From: Gemmatimonadota bacterium
GTDB lineage: Bacteria > Gemmatimonadota > Gemmatimonadetes > Gemmatimonadales > Gemmatimonadaceae
Assembly (NCBI GenBank): GCA_021324775.1
Contig: JAJPIM010000003.1
Coordinates: 32,340-96,339 of the forward strand
Direction: 5' to 3'
DNA length: 64,000 nt
In this document: piece after piece, positions 21,543-30,844 of the stretch
Position numbering within the stretch: the first letter of the stretch is position 1
Layout of the letters: each line of letters begins with the position of its first letter
The notes under the pieces: generated by a model
What the model was told of the DNA's origin: nothing
Database searches by the model: none
Seen by the model: the letters and a program-made list of their open reading frames with translations, nothing else
Made by a program: the position numbers and the translations under genes

Positions 21543-24119
21543 GTGACGATCGCTTCCTCGCCACCACAACCGGGCCGCGGGGCGGACGGCCGCGCGTCGC
21601 GGGCGCAGCGGTCGCGCGCGGCCGAGCGTCGCATCAGCGTCCCGGAGCTGCTCGCGCCAGCCGGTACGCTCGAGGCGGTGCGCGCGGCGGTGGCGAATGG
21701 CGCCGATGCCGTCTACCTGGGCGCCGGCGGCTTCAATGCCCGCGACGATGGCGCCCAGTTGACCCTCGACGAGCTCGGCGATGCCTGCCGCCTCGCCCAC
21801 GCGCACGGCACGCGGATCTACTACACGCTCAACGTCCTGACCAAGCCGGGAGAACTCACCAACGCCCTCATGCTGCTCGGCGACGCGATCGACCGCGGCA
21901 TCGACGCGGTGATCGTCCAGGACCTGGGGCTGATTCGCCTGATTCGCGTGATCTATCCGGGTCTCGAGATCCACGGATCGACGCAGATCACGGTGCACGA
22001 CCCCGCCGGTGCGGCCGCCGTGCGCGATCTCGGTGTGTCCCGCGTCGTTCTGGCCCGGGAGAACTCCCTCGATGATCTGCGCGCCATTCGTGACGCGGTC
22101 CCGAACCTCGGTCTCGAGGCATTCGTCCACGGCGCGCTCTGCATCTCGTATTCCGGCCAGTGCCTGATGTCCGGCATGATCTCGGAGCGGAGCGCCAACC
22201 GCGGCGCGTGTGCCCAGGCGTGCCGCAAGGACTACACGCTGACGGACGCAGCCACCGGCGCCACGCTCGATACCGGCTATCTGATCTCGGCCAAGGATCT
22301 CGCCGCGTACGATGAACTCGGTGCACTCGCCGCCGCGGGGATTCGCTGCCTCAAGGTCGAGGGGCGGAAGAAACGGCCGGAGTACGTCGCGACGGTGACG
22401 CATGGATACCGGCAATGGCTCGACACCCTGGCGGCCGGCGATGCGCAGCCCGTCAGTCCGGAAGCCGTCGAACCACTGGTCCAGATCTACAGCCGCGGAT
22501 TCACCTCGAGTCTCCTGCATGGGCGGGGCGGGCGAGACTTCGTCACGCGCGATCGCCCGGACAACCGGGGCATCGCCCTTGGCACGGTGGTCGGGACGAG
22601 CGGCGATGAGATCGTGGTGGAGGTGTCCCGCGAGATCCACGCCGGCGACGGGCTGGCGTTCGATCTGCCAGGGGAACCCCGGACCGGCGGCACCGTGATC
22701 GCGGTCCGCGCGACCAAGCGAGCGGGATCCGTGTTTCGCCAGACGCTCGCCGTTCGTGAGCGCGCCCGGCTCGGGGCGACGGTCGTCCGCAACGCCGACG
22801 CCGAGCTACTGGCCGCAAGCCAGGCGAGCTACGCCTCTGTCGAGACGCTCGAGTCGCCGCGGATCCCGCTCCACGTGCGCGTCTCGGGACAGGCCGGCGG
22901 TCCACTGACGGGCGAGTTCACCGCCGGAGTGGGGCCGGAGGCGGAGTCCGTGTCGTTCAGCACGAACGCCGTACTCGAAGCGGCCACCCGTCGCTCGATC
23001 GATGACACACAGTGCAGGGCGCAGCTCGGCAGGCTGGGTGATACGCCGTTCGTGCTGGCCGGCGTCGACCGGAGCGGGCTGGCCGACGGTCTGTTCCTGC
23101 CGGTGAGTGAGCTCAATCATCTGCGCCAGCGCGCGGTGGCGGCGCTCGCTACCCGGTGCGACTGGTCGCGAGCCGCGGCCCGGATCCAGCGCGCGGAGCG
23201 AATCGCGTCTGTCGTGAGCCTCCCAGCCAGTGTGCCAGCGACGGACTCTGCGCCGGATCCGCCGTTCATGCTGGCCGTGAGTGTTTACCAGACGGACGAC
23301 GTGCGAACCGCGGCGTCGGCCGGGGCCACCGATATCATCCTCGATCCGTTCCTGCGTCATCCCGCGCCGCCGGTATCGCGCGTACGAGCGCTCGCCAGCG
23401 AGCTGGCCGGGGACGGCGCCACGCTCTGGCTCCGCACGCCGACCATTGTGCGTCCGGCGGACCGCCGCGATCTCGAGAAGTGGCTGCAGCTCGATGTACC
23501 GGTCCTTACCGGACATCTCGGACTGGCACGCGAGTTAGCCGCGAGCCGGCGGCGCGTCGCCACCGACTACGCTGTCAACTGCTTCAACCAGCATACGGCT
23601 GCGGCATTGTTCGCGATGGGTGTCGAGCGGATCCTGGTGTCCGTCGAACTCACAGTCGGCGAGATCGCCGCCGTGACGGGACCGTGGTCGGGGCGGGGGT
23701 TCGCGGCACTGGTGTACGGACGGCCCGAGGGAATGACCATCGAGCACTGTGTGCTGTCGGCTGCCTTCGGTCGCGAACCCACGACATGCCGCGATTTGTG
23801 CGTCCAGAAGCATCCGGACGTCGAGTTGATGGATCCGGCCGGGTACCGCTTTGCGGTCGCGACGGACAGCGCCTGCCGGAACCGGCTGCTCCATTCGCGT
23901 CCCATCGAAGGGTCAGAGTTCATCCAGCACCTGTGGAGTGCTGGGCTCCGCGCGTATCACCTCGTGTTCAACACGCCGGGCGACCCGATCGCGGAGCTGG
24001 TGGGCGGCTACGCGGAGGCGTTACGGTCACTGGCCGCGGGCGCCGCGCCCGACCTCGCCGCGATACGAGGGATCGTCGGCGGCGCATTCACCCGCGGGCA
24101 TTTCGCCCGTGCCGTGTGA
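21543..24119 (+). CDS. Peptidase U32 family protein, long form
   Basis: The 858-residue protein has an N-terminal U32 domain: PELLAPAGTLEAVRAAVANG, the U32 signature region EAFVHGALCISYSGQCLMSG and the cysteines in SANRGACAQACRKDY. The Cys pattern is shared with RlhA/TrhP, which hydroxylate 23S rRNA or tRNA, so an RNA-modification role is as likely as proteolysis. The C-terminal half, with DYAVNCFNQHTAAAL and a second cysteine cluster near EPTTCRDLCVQKHPD, is a second U32-like module. GTG start nine bases after the small membrane gene. Confidence 0.88.
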   Translation: MTIASSPPQPGRGADGRASRAQRSRAAERRISVPELLAPAGTLEAVRAAVANGADAVYLGAGGFNARDDGAQLTLDELGDACRLAHAHGTRIYYTLNVLTKPGELTNALMLLGDAIDRGIDAVIVQDLGLIRLIRVIYPGLEIHGSTQITVHDPAGAAAVRDLGVSRVVLARENSLDDLRAIRDAVPNLGLEAFVHGALCISYSGQCLMSGMISERSANRGACAQACRKDYTLTDAATGATLDTGYLISAKDLAAYDELGALAAAGIRCLKVEGRKKRPEYVATVTHGYRQWLDTLAAGDAQPVSPEAVEPLVQIYSRGFTSSLLHGRGGRDFVTRDRPDNRGIALGTVVGTSGDEIVVEVSREIHAGDGLAFDLPGEPRTGGTVIAVRATKRAGSVFRQTLAVRERARLGATVVRNADAELLAASQASYASVETLESPRIPLHVRVSGQAGGPLTGEFTAGVGPEAESVSFSTNAVLEAATRRSIDDTQCRAQLGRLGDTPFVLAGVDRSGLADGLFLPVSELNHLRQRAVAALATRCDWSRAAARIQRAERIASVVSLPASVPATDSAPDPPFMLAVSVYQTDDVRTAASAGATDIILDPFLRHPAPPVSRVRALASELAGDGATLWLRTPTIVRPADRRDLEKWLQLDVPVLTGHLGLARELAASRRRVATDYAVNCFNQHTAAALFAMGVERILVSVELTVGEIAAVTGPWSGRGFAALVYGRPEGMTIEHCVLSAAFGREPTTCRDLCVQKHPDVELMDPAGYRFAVATDSACRNRLLHSRPIEGSEFIQHLWSAGLRAYHLVFNTPGDPIAELVGGYAEALRSLAAGAAPDLAAIRGIVGGAFTRGHFARAV

Positions 24120-24218
24120 TCGGCCCCGGTGATCGGCTTGCCCAATCGCCGCCGCATCCGGCAACACCTGTCGCTGATCGATGATGAGACCCCGGGCCCT
24201 GTCTGGCACCCTGAGACG

Positions 24219-25919
24219 ATGATCACATCGCCGCTCGGAGATGCCTTGCCGCCGGATCCCACCAGACGCTCCGTGGCGAGCGCGACACGGCCCGACGGCC
24301 CGGGCGCGTTGCGCACGACACTCAAGGATGCGTTCGGTTATTCGGAGTTCCGGCCGGGGCAACAGCGAGCAATGTCGTCGGTGATGGCTGGACGGGATAC
24401 GCTCGTCGTGCTGCCGACCGGCGGCGGTAAGTCCCTCTGCTTTCAGGTTCCGGCGCTCCTGCTTCCCGGTCTGACGGTCGTGGTGTCGCCGCTCATCTCG
24501 CTGATGAAGGACCAGGTGGATGCGCTGGAGGCCCGGGGGCTCCCGGCCGCCTTCATCAACAGCACGCTGAGTTATGCGGATGTCGCGGATCGTTTCGCGC
24601 GCGCGGGACGCGGCGAGCTTCGCCTGCTGTACGTGGCGCCCGAGCGGTTCGACGGTGGCTCCGCAGCCGATCGCCTGCGTGCGGCCGGGGTATCGCTGCT
24701 GGCCGTGGACGAAGCGCACTGCATCAGCGAGTGGGGACATGATTTCCGGCCGAGCTACCGCAGGGTTCGCGCGATACGCGCTGCGCTGGGGGACCCGCCC
24801 ACGGTGGCGCTGACCGCGACGGCCACGCCGGCGGTGCGGCAGGACATCGCCGAGCAGCTCGGTCTCCGCGATCCGGAGACCGTGGTCACGGGATTCGACC
24901 GCCGGAATCTGCACTACCACGTGATCCGCACTCGCAACGACGCGGAAAAGGACGCGACCCTGATCGACCTGCTGCGAAGCCATCCTGGGCAGGCCGTCGT
25001 GTATGCGACCACCCGCAAGGCAGTCGACCGGATCGCGGCGGCCGTCAGTGCGGCGGGCGTGCGGGTACGCGGCTACCACGGGGGCCAGGAGGACGACGAG
25101 CGCCGGGCGGCACAGGACGACTTCATGCACGAGCGCGTACGGGCGATCGTGGCCACCAACGCATTCGGGATGGGGATCGACAAGGCCAACGTGCGGCTCG
25201 TCGTTCACCACACGATGCCGGGATCGCTGGAGGCCTACTATCAGGAGGCGGGCCGCGCCGGCCGGAATGGGCGCCGTGCGAACTGCGTCCTCCTGCACGC
25301 GTTCCAGGACCGGTTCACCCACGAGTTCCTGATCGACAACCCCCGGCCACCGGCCGGCGATGCGCGATGGGACGGGCGCGCGGACATGCGGGCGGCGGAC
25401 CCCGAGAGCGAGGCCCGGCGACGGCGTGCCGATCGCGCGAAGCTGGACATCATGCAGCGCTACGCCTACAGCACGGCGTGCCGGCGGGGCTTCATCCTCC
25501 GGTATTTCGGGGACCCCGCCGCCGGTGCGGAATGCGAGGGGTGTGACAACTGCCTCGGGAACCACCGGCAAGCGGTGGCAGGGGCGCCAGGGTCCCGGGG
25601 CAAGCGTCAGGCACGGCCGAGCCGGGCGGCGGGCGCGGGGCGTCGCGCTACGGCCGGGCAGGCGCCACGCTCGTCCGCCGATGAGATTTCACCACGGGAC
25701 GGTCCGCTGTTTGCGACCTTGCGGTCTCTCCGGAGCGAGTTGGCGCGGCGGGACGGAGTGCCTGCCTACGTCGTCTTTCCGGATAGGACGCTGGCGGAGA
25801 TCGCCGCCCGCCGCCCGCGGTCGCTGGCGGCGCTGGCTGACGTCCGGGGAGTGGGGCCGGCCCGGCTCGACCGGTATGGCGAGCAATTCCTGGAGGCCGT
25901 GCGGACGCACAGCGTGTGA
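24219..25919 (+). CDS. recQ: ATP-dependent DNA helicase RecQ
   Basis: RecQ is a 3'-5' DNA helicase in recombination and repair. Helicase motifs are intact: FGYSEFRPGQQRAM (motif 0), VLPTGGGKSLCFQVPALL (I), the DEAH box in VDEAHCISEWGHDFRP (II), TATATPAVRQDI (III), and NAFGMGIDKANVR with YYQEAGRAGRNGR (V, VI). The zinc-binding Cys set ends in CEGCDNCLG. The usual winged-helix domain is missing: a low-complexity linker leads straight to an HRDC domain (about the last 75 residues). ATG 24219 is preferred to GTG 24129, which would add 30 unrelated residues. Confidence 0.92.
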   Translation: MITSPLGDALPPDPTRRSVASATRPDGPGALRTTLKDAFGYSEFRPGQQRAMSSVMAGRDTLVVLPTGGGKSLCFQVPALLLPGLTVVVSPLISLMKDQVDALEARGLPAAFINSTLSYADVADRFARAGRGELRLLYVAPERFDGGSAADRLRAAGVSLLAVDEAHCISEWGHDFRPSYRRVRAIRAALGDPPTVALTATATPAVRQDIAEQLGLRDPETVVTGFDRRNLHYHVIRTRNDAEKDATLIDLLRSHPGQAVVYATTRKAVDRIAAAVSAAGVRVRGYHGGQEDDERRAAQDDFMHERVRAIVATNAFGMGIDKANVRLVVHHTMPGSLEAYYQEAGRAGRNGRRANCVLLHAFQDRFTHEFLIDNPRPPAGDARWDGRADMRAADPESEARRRRADRAKLDIMQRYAYSTACRRGFILRYFGDPAAGAECEGCDNCLGNHRQAVAGAPGSRGKRQARPSRAAGAGRRATAGQAPRSSADEISPRDGPLFATLRSLRSELARRDGVPAYVVFPDRTLAEIAARRPRSLAALADVRGVGPARLDRYGEQFLEAVRTHSV

Positions 25920-25946
25920 CACGGCACCTGACGACGAGACGATTGC

Positions 25947-27164
25947 ATGGATGACGGGCTGTATTTCACTGATCAGCACATCGCGGTGCGCGACATGGTG
26001 CGCGCGTTCGCGCGGGAAGAGATCGCGCCGGTAGCCCGCACGCTGGATGCGGCGGGCGAGTTCCCGTGGGAGACCGTGAAGCGAATGGCGGAGTTGGGAC
26101 TCCTGGGCGTTCCGTGGCCGGAGTCGCTGGGCGGAGCAGGACTCGACCTCCTGAGCTACGTGATCGTGATCCACGAGTTGGCGAAGGTGGACGCCTCGCA
26201 TGCGATCACGATCTCCGCGCACACGACGCTTGGCACCTCGCCGATCGTCAACTTCGGCACCGACGCGCAGCGCCGGCGGTACGTGCCGATCCTCGCGGCC
26301 GGGCGGGCGCTGGCCGGGTTCGGGCTGACGGAGCCCAGTGCGGGGAGCGACGCCGGGGGGACGAAGACGATGGCCGTCCGGCGGGGCGTGTCGTATGTGC
26401 TCAACGGGTCCAAGATCTTCATCACTCATGGCGGCGTCGGCGAAGTCTTTGTCGTCACCGCGGTGACGACGCCTGGGATCGGGAGCCGGGGTATCAGCTC
26501 CTTCATCCTGACCAAGGAGACGGTCGACATCGCGCGGGCGCGGGCCGTCGGAATCGGCCACGATGACACGTTGGCGGCGATGCCGGGCTTCCGCGCGGGC
26601 AAGAAGGAGGACAAGCTTGGGTGGCGGGCTTCGGATACGCGCGAGCTGATTCTGGAGGACGTCGAGGTACCGGCCGAGAACCTGCTGGGTCCTGAGGGTG
26701 CGGGGTTTGCCAATTTCATGCGAACGCTGGACAGCGGCCGCATCGGGATGGCGGCGCTGTCGCTGGGACTCGCCGAGGGAGCGTTCGAACAGGCGTTGCG
26801 CTACACCAGCGTGCGCAAGCAGTTCGGACAGGCGATCGCCGGGTTCCAGGGCGTGCAGTTCCAGTTATCGGACATGGCGACGGAGATCGAAGCCGGCAAG
26901 CATCTCATGTACCACGCGACGTGGTTGGCGCAGCAAGGCAGGCCGTTCACCAAGGCGGCGGCAATGGCCAAGCTGTACTGCAGCGAGCTCGCGATGCGCG
27001 CCACCATCACAGCAGTCCAATTACACGGCGGCTATGGCTATACGAAGGACTACCCGGTCGAGCGCATGATGCGTGACGCCAAGATCTGCGAGATCGGGGA
27101 AGGGACATCAGAGATCCAGCGGTTGGTCATCGCCCGGCACCTGCTCAAGGAGTTGCTGGATTGA
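25947..27164 (+). CDS. Acyl-CoA dehydrogenase
   Basis: This FAD-dependent dehydrogenase of 405 residues has [19 protein letters not shown] (flavin/substrate loop), [22 protein letters not shown], and the C-terminal [21 protein letters not shown] and [19 protein letters not shown] segments. It introduces the alpha-beta double bond of an acyl-CoA in beta-oxidation or branched-chain degradation; the exact substrate is not evident, though proximity to the carboxylase/AtuA block is suggestive. ATG start 27 bases after recQ. Confidence 0.93.
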   Translation: MDDGLYFTDQHIAVRDMVRAFAREEIAPVARTLDAAGEFPWETVKRMAELGLLGVPWPESLGGAGLDLLSYVIVIHELAKVDASHAITISAHTTLGTSPIVNFGTDAQRRRYVPILAAGRALAGFGLTEPSAGSDAGGTKTMAVRRGVSYVLNGSKIFITHGGVGEVFVVTAVTTPGIGSRGISSFILTKETVDIARARAVGIGHDDTLAAMPGFRAGKKEDKLGWRASDTRELILEDVEVPAENLLGPEGAGFANFMRTLDSGRIGMAALSLGLAEGAFEQALRYTSVRKQFGQAIAGFQGVQFQLSDMATEIEAGKHLMYHATWLAQQGRPFTKAAAMAKLYCSELAMRATITAVQLHGGYGYTKDYPVERMMRDAKICEIGEGTSEIQRLVIARHLLKELLD

Positions 27165-27272
27165 GCGGGCGCGAGGGCATCGCCAGCGTGCTGGTCACAT
27201 CACCGCGGCCGAGTGGCCGCGCCCGCCCGGGCCGAGCGCCAAGGGCGGTGTTTCGTTTTCCTGTGGAGTCAG

Positions 27273-29015
27273 ATGAAGCGCGAAATTTTGATCAACGCGA
27301 ACCCGCGCGAGACGCGGGTCGCCATACTGGAGGACGACCAGCTCGTTGAGTTGCTCGTCGATCGGCCGGAAGCCCGGCGCATGGTCGGCGATATCTACAT
27401 CGGGAAGGTCGAGGCGGTACTGCCGGGCATCCAGGCAGCGTTCGTGGATATTGGAACCGAGAAGAGTGCGTTTCTGCATGCTTCTGATCTGGTGCACGAC
27501 GAAGAAGAAGATGACGAGGACGAGGACGAGGAAGCCGGCGACGCAGATGACGAGACCGAATCCGCGGCGGAGCCGGTCACCGACCCCGCGGGCGATGGAA
27601 TTGCGGTAAGCGACGGCGGCGACTCGCCCTACGCTGATGCGCGCCCCGCCGAACGCGCCCGCACCAATGCGGGCTCCAATGCGGGCGCCGACGGCGGGGG
27701 TGCCAACGGCGGCGGGAGTGGCCGGCGCGGTGGCCGCGCCGGCAACGGCGGCGACCACGGACGATCGAAGGTTCCGCCGATTCAGGACATGCTCAAGCGC
27801 GGCCAGGAGATTCTGGTGCAGGTCTCCAAGGAGCCGATCTCCACCAAGGGCCCGCGCGTCACGGCGCAGATCTCGCTTGCCGGGCGGTTCCTGGTCTACA
27901 TGCCGGATGCCACGCGCGTCGGGGTGAGCCGGAAGATCGGCGACCGTGCCGAACGCCAGCGGCTGCGTGAGATGGTGCAGGCGGTGCTCCCTGAGAAGAG
28001 CGGCGGTGTCATCGTACGCACGGTCGGTGAAGATGCGACGCAGGCGACGTTCAAGCAGGAGCTGAACGCGCTCATCGGCACGTGGAAAAAGGTGAAGCGG
28101 AAGACGCACTTCACGCGCGCGCCGAGCCTGGTCCATCGGGAGACCAGCCTGACACGGGGGATCATTCGCGATCTCTTCAGCGACAAAGTGGACAGCCTGA
28201 CGGTCGACTCGAAGCAGCTCTACAACGAGATCGAGGGCTACCTGAGCGGGATCGCCCCGGACCTCATCGATCGCGTCAAGCTGTACGAGGAACCGGTCCC
28301 TCTCTTCGACAAGGCCAACATCGAGACCGAGATCCGGGACCTCTTCAAGCGGCGCTGTGATCTGCCGGCGGGCGGCTACCTCATCATCGAGCCGACGGAG
28401 GCGCTGGTCTCGGTCGACGTCAACTCCGGGCGCTACACCGGCAAGAAGGACCCGGAAAAGACGATCCTCAAGACGAATCTCGAGGCAGCGCGCGAACTCG
28501 CACGGCAGATCCGCCTGCGTGATGTGGGCGGAATCATCGTCTGCGACTTCATCGACATGGAGACCAAGGCCAATCGCGACCGCGTGCTCCAGGAGCTTCG
28601 GGGCCACCTCGGCCGCGACCGGGCGCGGACCAAGGCGTTCTCGGTGAGCGAGTTGGGATTGATCGAGATGACCCGGCAGCGGGTGCGCCAGAGTCACCTC
28701 CAGAGCATGACCGAGGCGTGTCCCACCTGTCACGGCACGGGCCGCGTGTTCACCCCCGAAGTGATCGTGCGGCGAGTCGAGCGGTCACTCCGCCGCATCG
28801 TGGTCGAAGGCAAGCGTGACAACCTGCTGGTCAAGCTGCACCCCGACGTCGCGCTCTATGTCATGGAGCAGGAACAGGATTTCGTAAGGAAGTTGGAAAA
28901 GGGTGCCGGGTTCTCCATCGAGCTTCGGGACGACCCGCTGCTGCGCCCCGATGAATTCAAGATCGTGGTGAAAGGCGCAGGACGGGACGTCACGCAACTT
29001 TACGCCGTCGCGTAA
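27273..29015 (+). CDS. Ribonuclease E/G
   Basis: An endoribonuclease for rRNA processing and mRNA decay. It starts MKREILINANPRETRVAILE after GGAG. The S1 domain is interrupted by an acidic run (about residues 75-100) and then a Gly/Asn/Ala-rich, basic stretch (about 125-165), so it is longer than RNase G. The catalytic part has SVDVNSGRYTGKKDPEKTI and VDFID-type GGIIVCDFIDM metal residues. The Zn-link is CPTCHGTG. The long arginine- and proline-rich RNase E tail is absent, so it is closest to RNase G with an S1 insert. Confidence 0.9.
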   Translation: MKREILINANPRETRVAILEDDQLVELLVDRPEARRMVGDIYIGKVEAVLPGIQAAFVDIGTEKSAFLHASDLVHDEEEDDEDEDEEAGDADDETESAAEPVTDPAGDGIAVSDGGDSPYADARPAERARTNAGSNAGADGGGANGGGSGRRGGRAGNGGDHGRSKVPPIQDMLKRGQEILVQVSKEPISTKGPRVTAQISLAGRFLVYMPDATRVGVSRKIGDRAERQRLREMVQAVLPEKSGGVIVRTVGEDATQATFKQELNALIGTWKKVKRKTHFTRAPSLVHRETSLTRGIIRDLFSDKVDSLTVDSKQLYNEIEGYLSGIAPDLIDRVKLYEEPVPLFDKANIETEIRDLFKRRCDLPAGGYLIIEPTEALVSVDVNSGRYTGKKDPEKTILKTNLEAARELARQIRLRDVGGIIVCDFIDMETKANRDRVLQELRGHLGRDRARTKAFSVSELGLIEMTRQRVRQSHLQSMTEACPTCHGTGRVFTPEVIVRRVERSLRRIVVEGKRDNLLVKLHPDVALYVMEQEQDFVRKLEKGAGFSIELRDDPLLRPDEFKIVVKGAGRDVTQLYAVA

Positions 29016-29066
29016 GCAGGGACCCTCCGGGGTCTGTGGGCCCGGGCATGCACGAGGGGCGACGAG

Positions 29067-30017
29067 ATGGGCGTTTGGGGCGCACGACTGTATTCGGGCG
29101 ACTTTGCGATGGATTTGCGTTCCACGATAGGTGCCGTGGCTCGCCTTCCATTCGGCGGTGACGAACTGCTCGACATACTGTGCGACACCGAGTCGGCGGC
29201 GGCAAATGCGCGCGATGATCCGGACCACACCACGTTTTGGCTGGTGGTGGCGGATCAATTCGCGAAGCGCGGCATCGTATGCGCCCGCGCGCGCGATGGA
29301 GCGCTGGCGATCATCGACACCGGCAGCGACCTCGCCACGCTCGAGAGGCTGGGGATGAGGCCGGCCGATCTGGCAGTTCGGCGACACGTCCTGGCGGAGG
29401 TCCGAACGCGAATCGTCGCTCCTCTGCCGCGCGCCGGGCCCAGGCCCGTCCTCAAGAATCCGCAGCCACTGTTGATGGAAGTCGGCGATGTCTTCGCCTA
29501 TCCGACCTTCGGCGGACATTGCATCAACGCCTACTTCAAATCCAAGGAGCAAGACAACAAGTATGCGGGGGCCGGCGGTCGTCCGGTCGCCTGGACGCAA
29601 GACGGCTGGTCAGCCTGTGTCATCGTCGATCGTGGGCGGGCGTTCGGCTTCCTCTCGTGGTACCGGCCTCTGACGATCTCGATGGCGATCGCTCAGAAGC
29701 CCGCACTCGCGGCGTTGCGCGGCGATGTGCTCTGGAGGTTGGCGCACCACGGTACGTGCTCGCCGGTGCACCTCCGGCGGCTGGAGATGGAGAAGCTGGG
29801 CACTCTCCCGATCGATCCGGAAAAACTGAGGCACGCATTCCCGGGTCTGGCGCCCGGGACGTGGGCCGCTGTCAACGACATCTCGATCTGCAACGGATTG
29901 AAGGTGGGACCGGCGGTCCCCGATGCCTTGATGCCCAGGCCCGGAGAGCCGGTGAACAACACCTGGGGCAGGCCGTATCCAACCATCGTCGGCATCGAGC
30001 AAATTCTCTCGAGTTGA
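29067..30017 (+). CDS. Conserved hypothetical protein
   Basis: The 316-residue soluble protein starts MGVWGARLYSGDFAMDLRST, a conserved opening in a family of bacterial proteins with unknown role that resembles the DUF4259 MG(A/V)WG start. Other noticeable segments are FWLVVADQFAKRGI, VGDVFAYPTFGGHCIN and RPYPTIVGIEQIL. No catalytic motif is clear and there is no signal peptide. It is 51 bases downstream of the RNase gene. Confidence 0.7.
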   Translation: MGVWGARLYSGDFAMDLRSTIGAVARLPFGGDELLDILCDTESAAANARDDPDHTTFWLVVADQFAKRGIVCARARDGALAIIDTGSDLATLERLGMRPADLAVRRHVLAEVRTRIVAPLPRAGPRPVLKNPQPLLMEVGDVFAYPTFGGHCINAYFKSKEQDNKYAGAGGRPVAWTQDGWSACVIVDRGRAFGFLSWYRPLTISMAIAQKPALAALRGDVLWRLAHHGTCSPVHLRRLEMEKLGTLPIDPEKLRHAFPGLAPGTWAAVNDISICNGLKVGPAVPDALMPRPGEPVNNTWGRPYPTIVGIEQILSS

Positions 30018-30055
30018 TCGGGTGCATGAGCCTCCGCGGGCGCAGCCCATCGCGA

Positions 30056-30084
30056 TTGACTCCTGCCACCCATGGCGTTAAAAT
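30056..30084 (+). promoter_or_regulatory. Sigma70-type promoter for rplU-rpmA
   Basis: TTGACT (30056-30061), a 17-base spacer and TAAAAT (30079-30084) lie about 40 bases upstream of the rplU start. Both boxes differ from consensus by one base and the spacing is ideal. The -35 box is 39 bases downstream of the previous stop. Confidence 0.7.
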
Positions 30085-30124
30085 CAAAGGCTGCATCCCT
30101 TTACGTACGCCAAGCCACTGCCTC

Positions 30125-30442
30125 ATGCCCTACGCCATCATCCGCACCGCCGGCAAGCAGTACCGCGCCGAGCCAGGTAAGGTGCTCCGTATTCCCAGCC
30201 TGGAAGGCGACGCTGGGTCGGAGGTCGTGTTCGACGAGGTCCTGCTCTCGTCCGACGGCAACACGATCAAGGCGGGTGCGCCCGTGCTCGACGGTGCGAA
30301 AGTGACGGCGGAGATCGTCCGGCACGGACTCGCTGACAAGATCGTCGTCTTCAAGTTCCGCCGCCGGAAGAACTACGCTCGCAAGCAGGGACACCGGCAG
30401 GGCTTCACCGAAGTGCGCATCCGCGACATCTCCGTCGCCTAG
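30125..30442 (+). CDS. rplU: 50S ribosomal protein L21
   Basis: The 105-residue protein begins [20 protein letters not shown] and has [21 protein letters not shown], the L21 signature, which binds 23S rRNA. The ATG is chosen because upstream in-frame sequence reads through the promoter. It is followed by rpmA after 44 bases, the standard L21-L27 order. Confidence 0.97.
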   Translation: MPYAIIRTAGKQYRAEPGKVLRIPSLEGDAGSEVVFDEVLLSSDGNTIKAGAPVLDGAKVTAEIVRHGLADKIVVFKFRRRKNYARKQGHRQGFTEVRIRDISVA

Positions 30443-30486
30443 CTCCACCCCAGGCTGCACGGCGACCGCTTCTCTCGGACGGAACC

Positions 30487-30759
30487 ATGGCTCACAAGAA
30501 AGGCGTCGGCTCGTCACGGAACGGCCGTGACAGCAACCCGCAGTACCGCGGGATCAAGAAGTTCGGCGGCGAACAGGTCCGCGCCGGCAACATCATCGTG
30601 CGCCAGTGTGGCACCGTGTGGCACCCCGGCCGCAACGTCGGGCTCGGCCGCGACTTCACGATCTTCGCCCTCGTCGATGGCGTGGTGAAGTTCGAGCACA
30701 AGAACAGGACGCGCTTCAAGGTCAGCGTCTATCCCGAGACGGCCGCTAGCGACAACTGA
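30487..30759 (+). CDS. rpmA: 50S ribosomal protein L27
   Basis: The 90-residue protein begins [20 protein letters not shown] and carries the L27 signature [22 protein letters not shown]27 reaches into the peptidyl-transferase centre. The N terminus is the short type that needs no protease processing. A strong hairpin terminator follows 26 bases after the stop. Confidence 0.98.
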   Translation: MAHKKGVGSSRNGRDSNPQYRGIKKFGGEQVRAGNIIVRQCGTVWHPGRNVGLGRDFTIFALVDGVVKFEHKNRTRFKVSVYPETAASDN

Positions 30760-30785
30760 TCGGGGCCAGTTCCGCATCCATTGGC

Positions 30786-30822
30786 GAGAGGGCCAGCCGC
30801 GCGGCTGGCCCTCTCTGTCTTT
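30786..30822 (+). terminator. Hairpin terminator after rpmA
   Basis: A perfect 30-base palindrome (arms of 15 bases, 30786-30815, GAGAGGGCCAGCCGC and its complement) is followed by TGTCTTT. It lies between the convergent rpmA and amidohydrolase genes and could end transcription in both directions. Confidence 0.75.
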
Positions 30823-30844
30823 CACCGCCTCCCCAATCGGCGCC

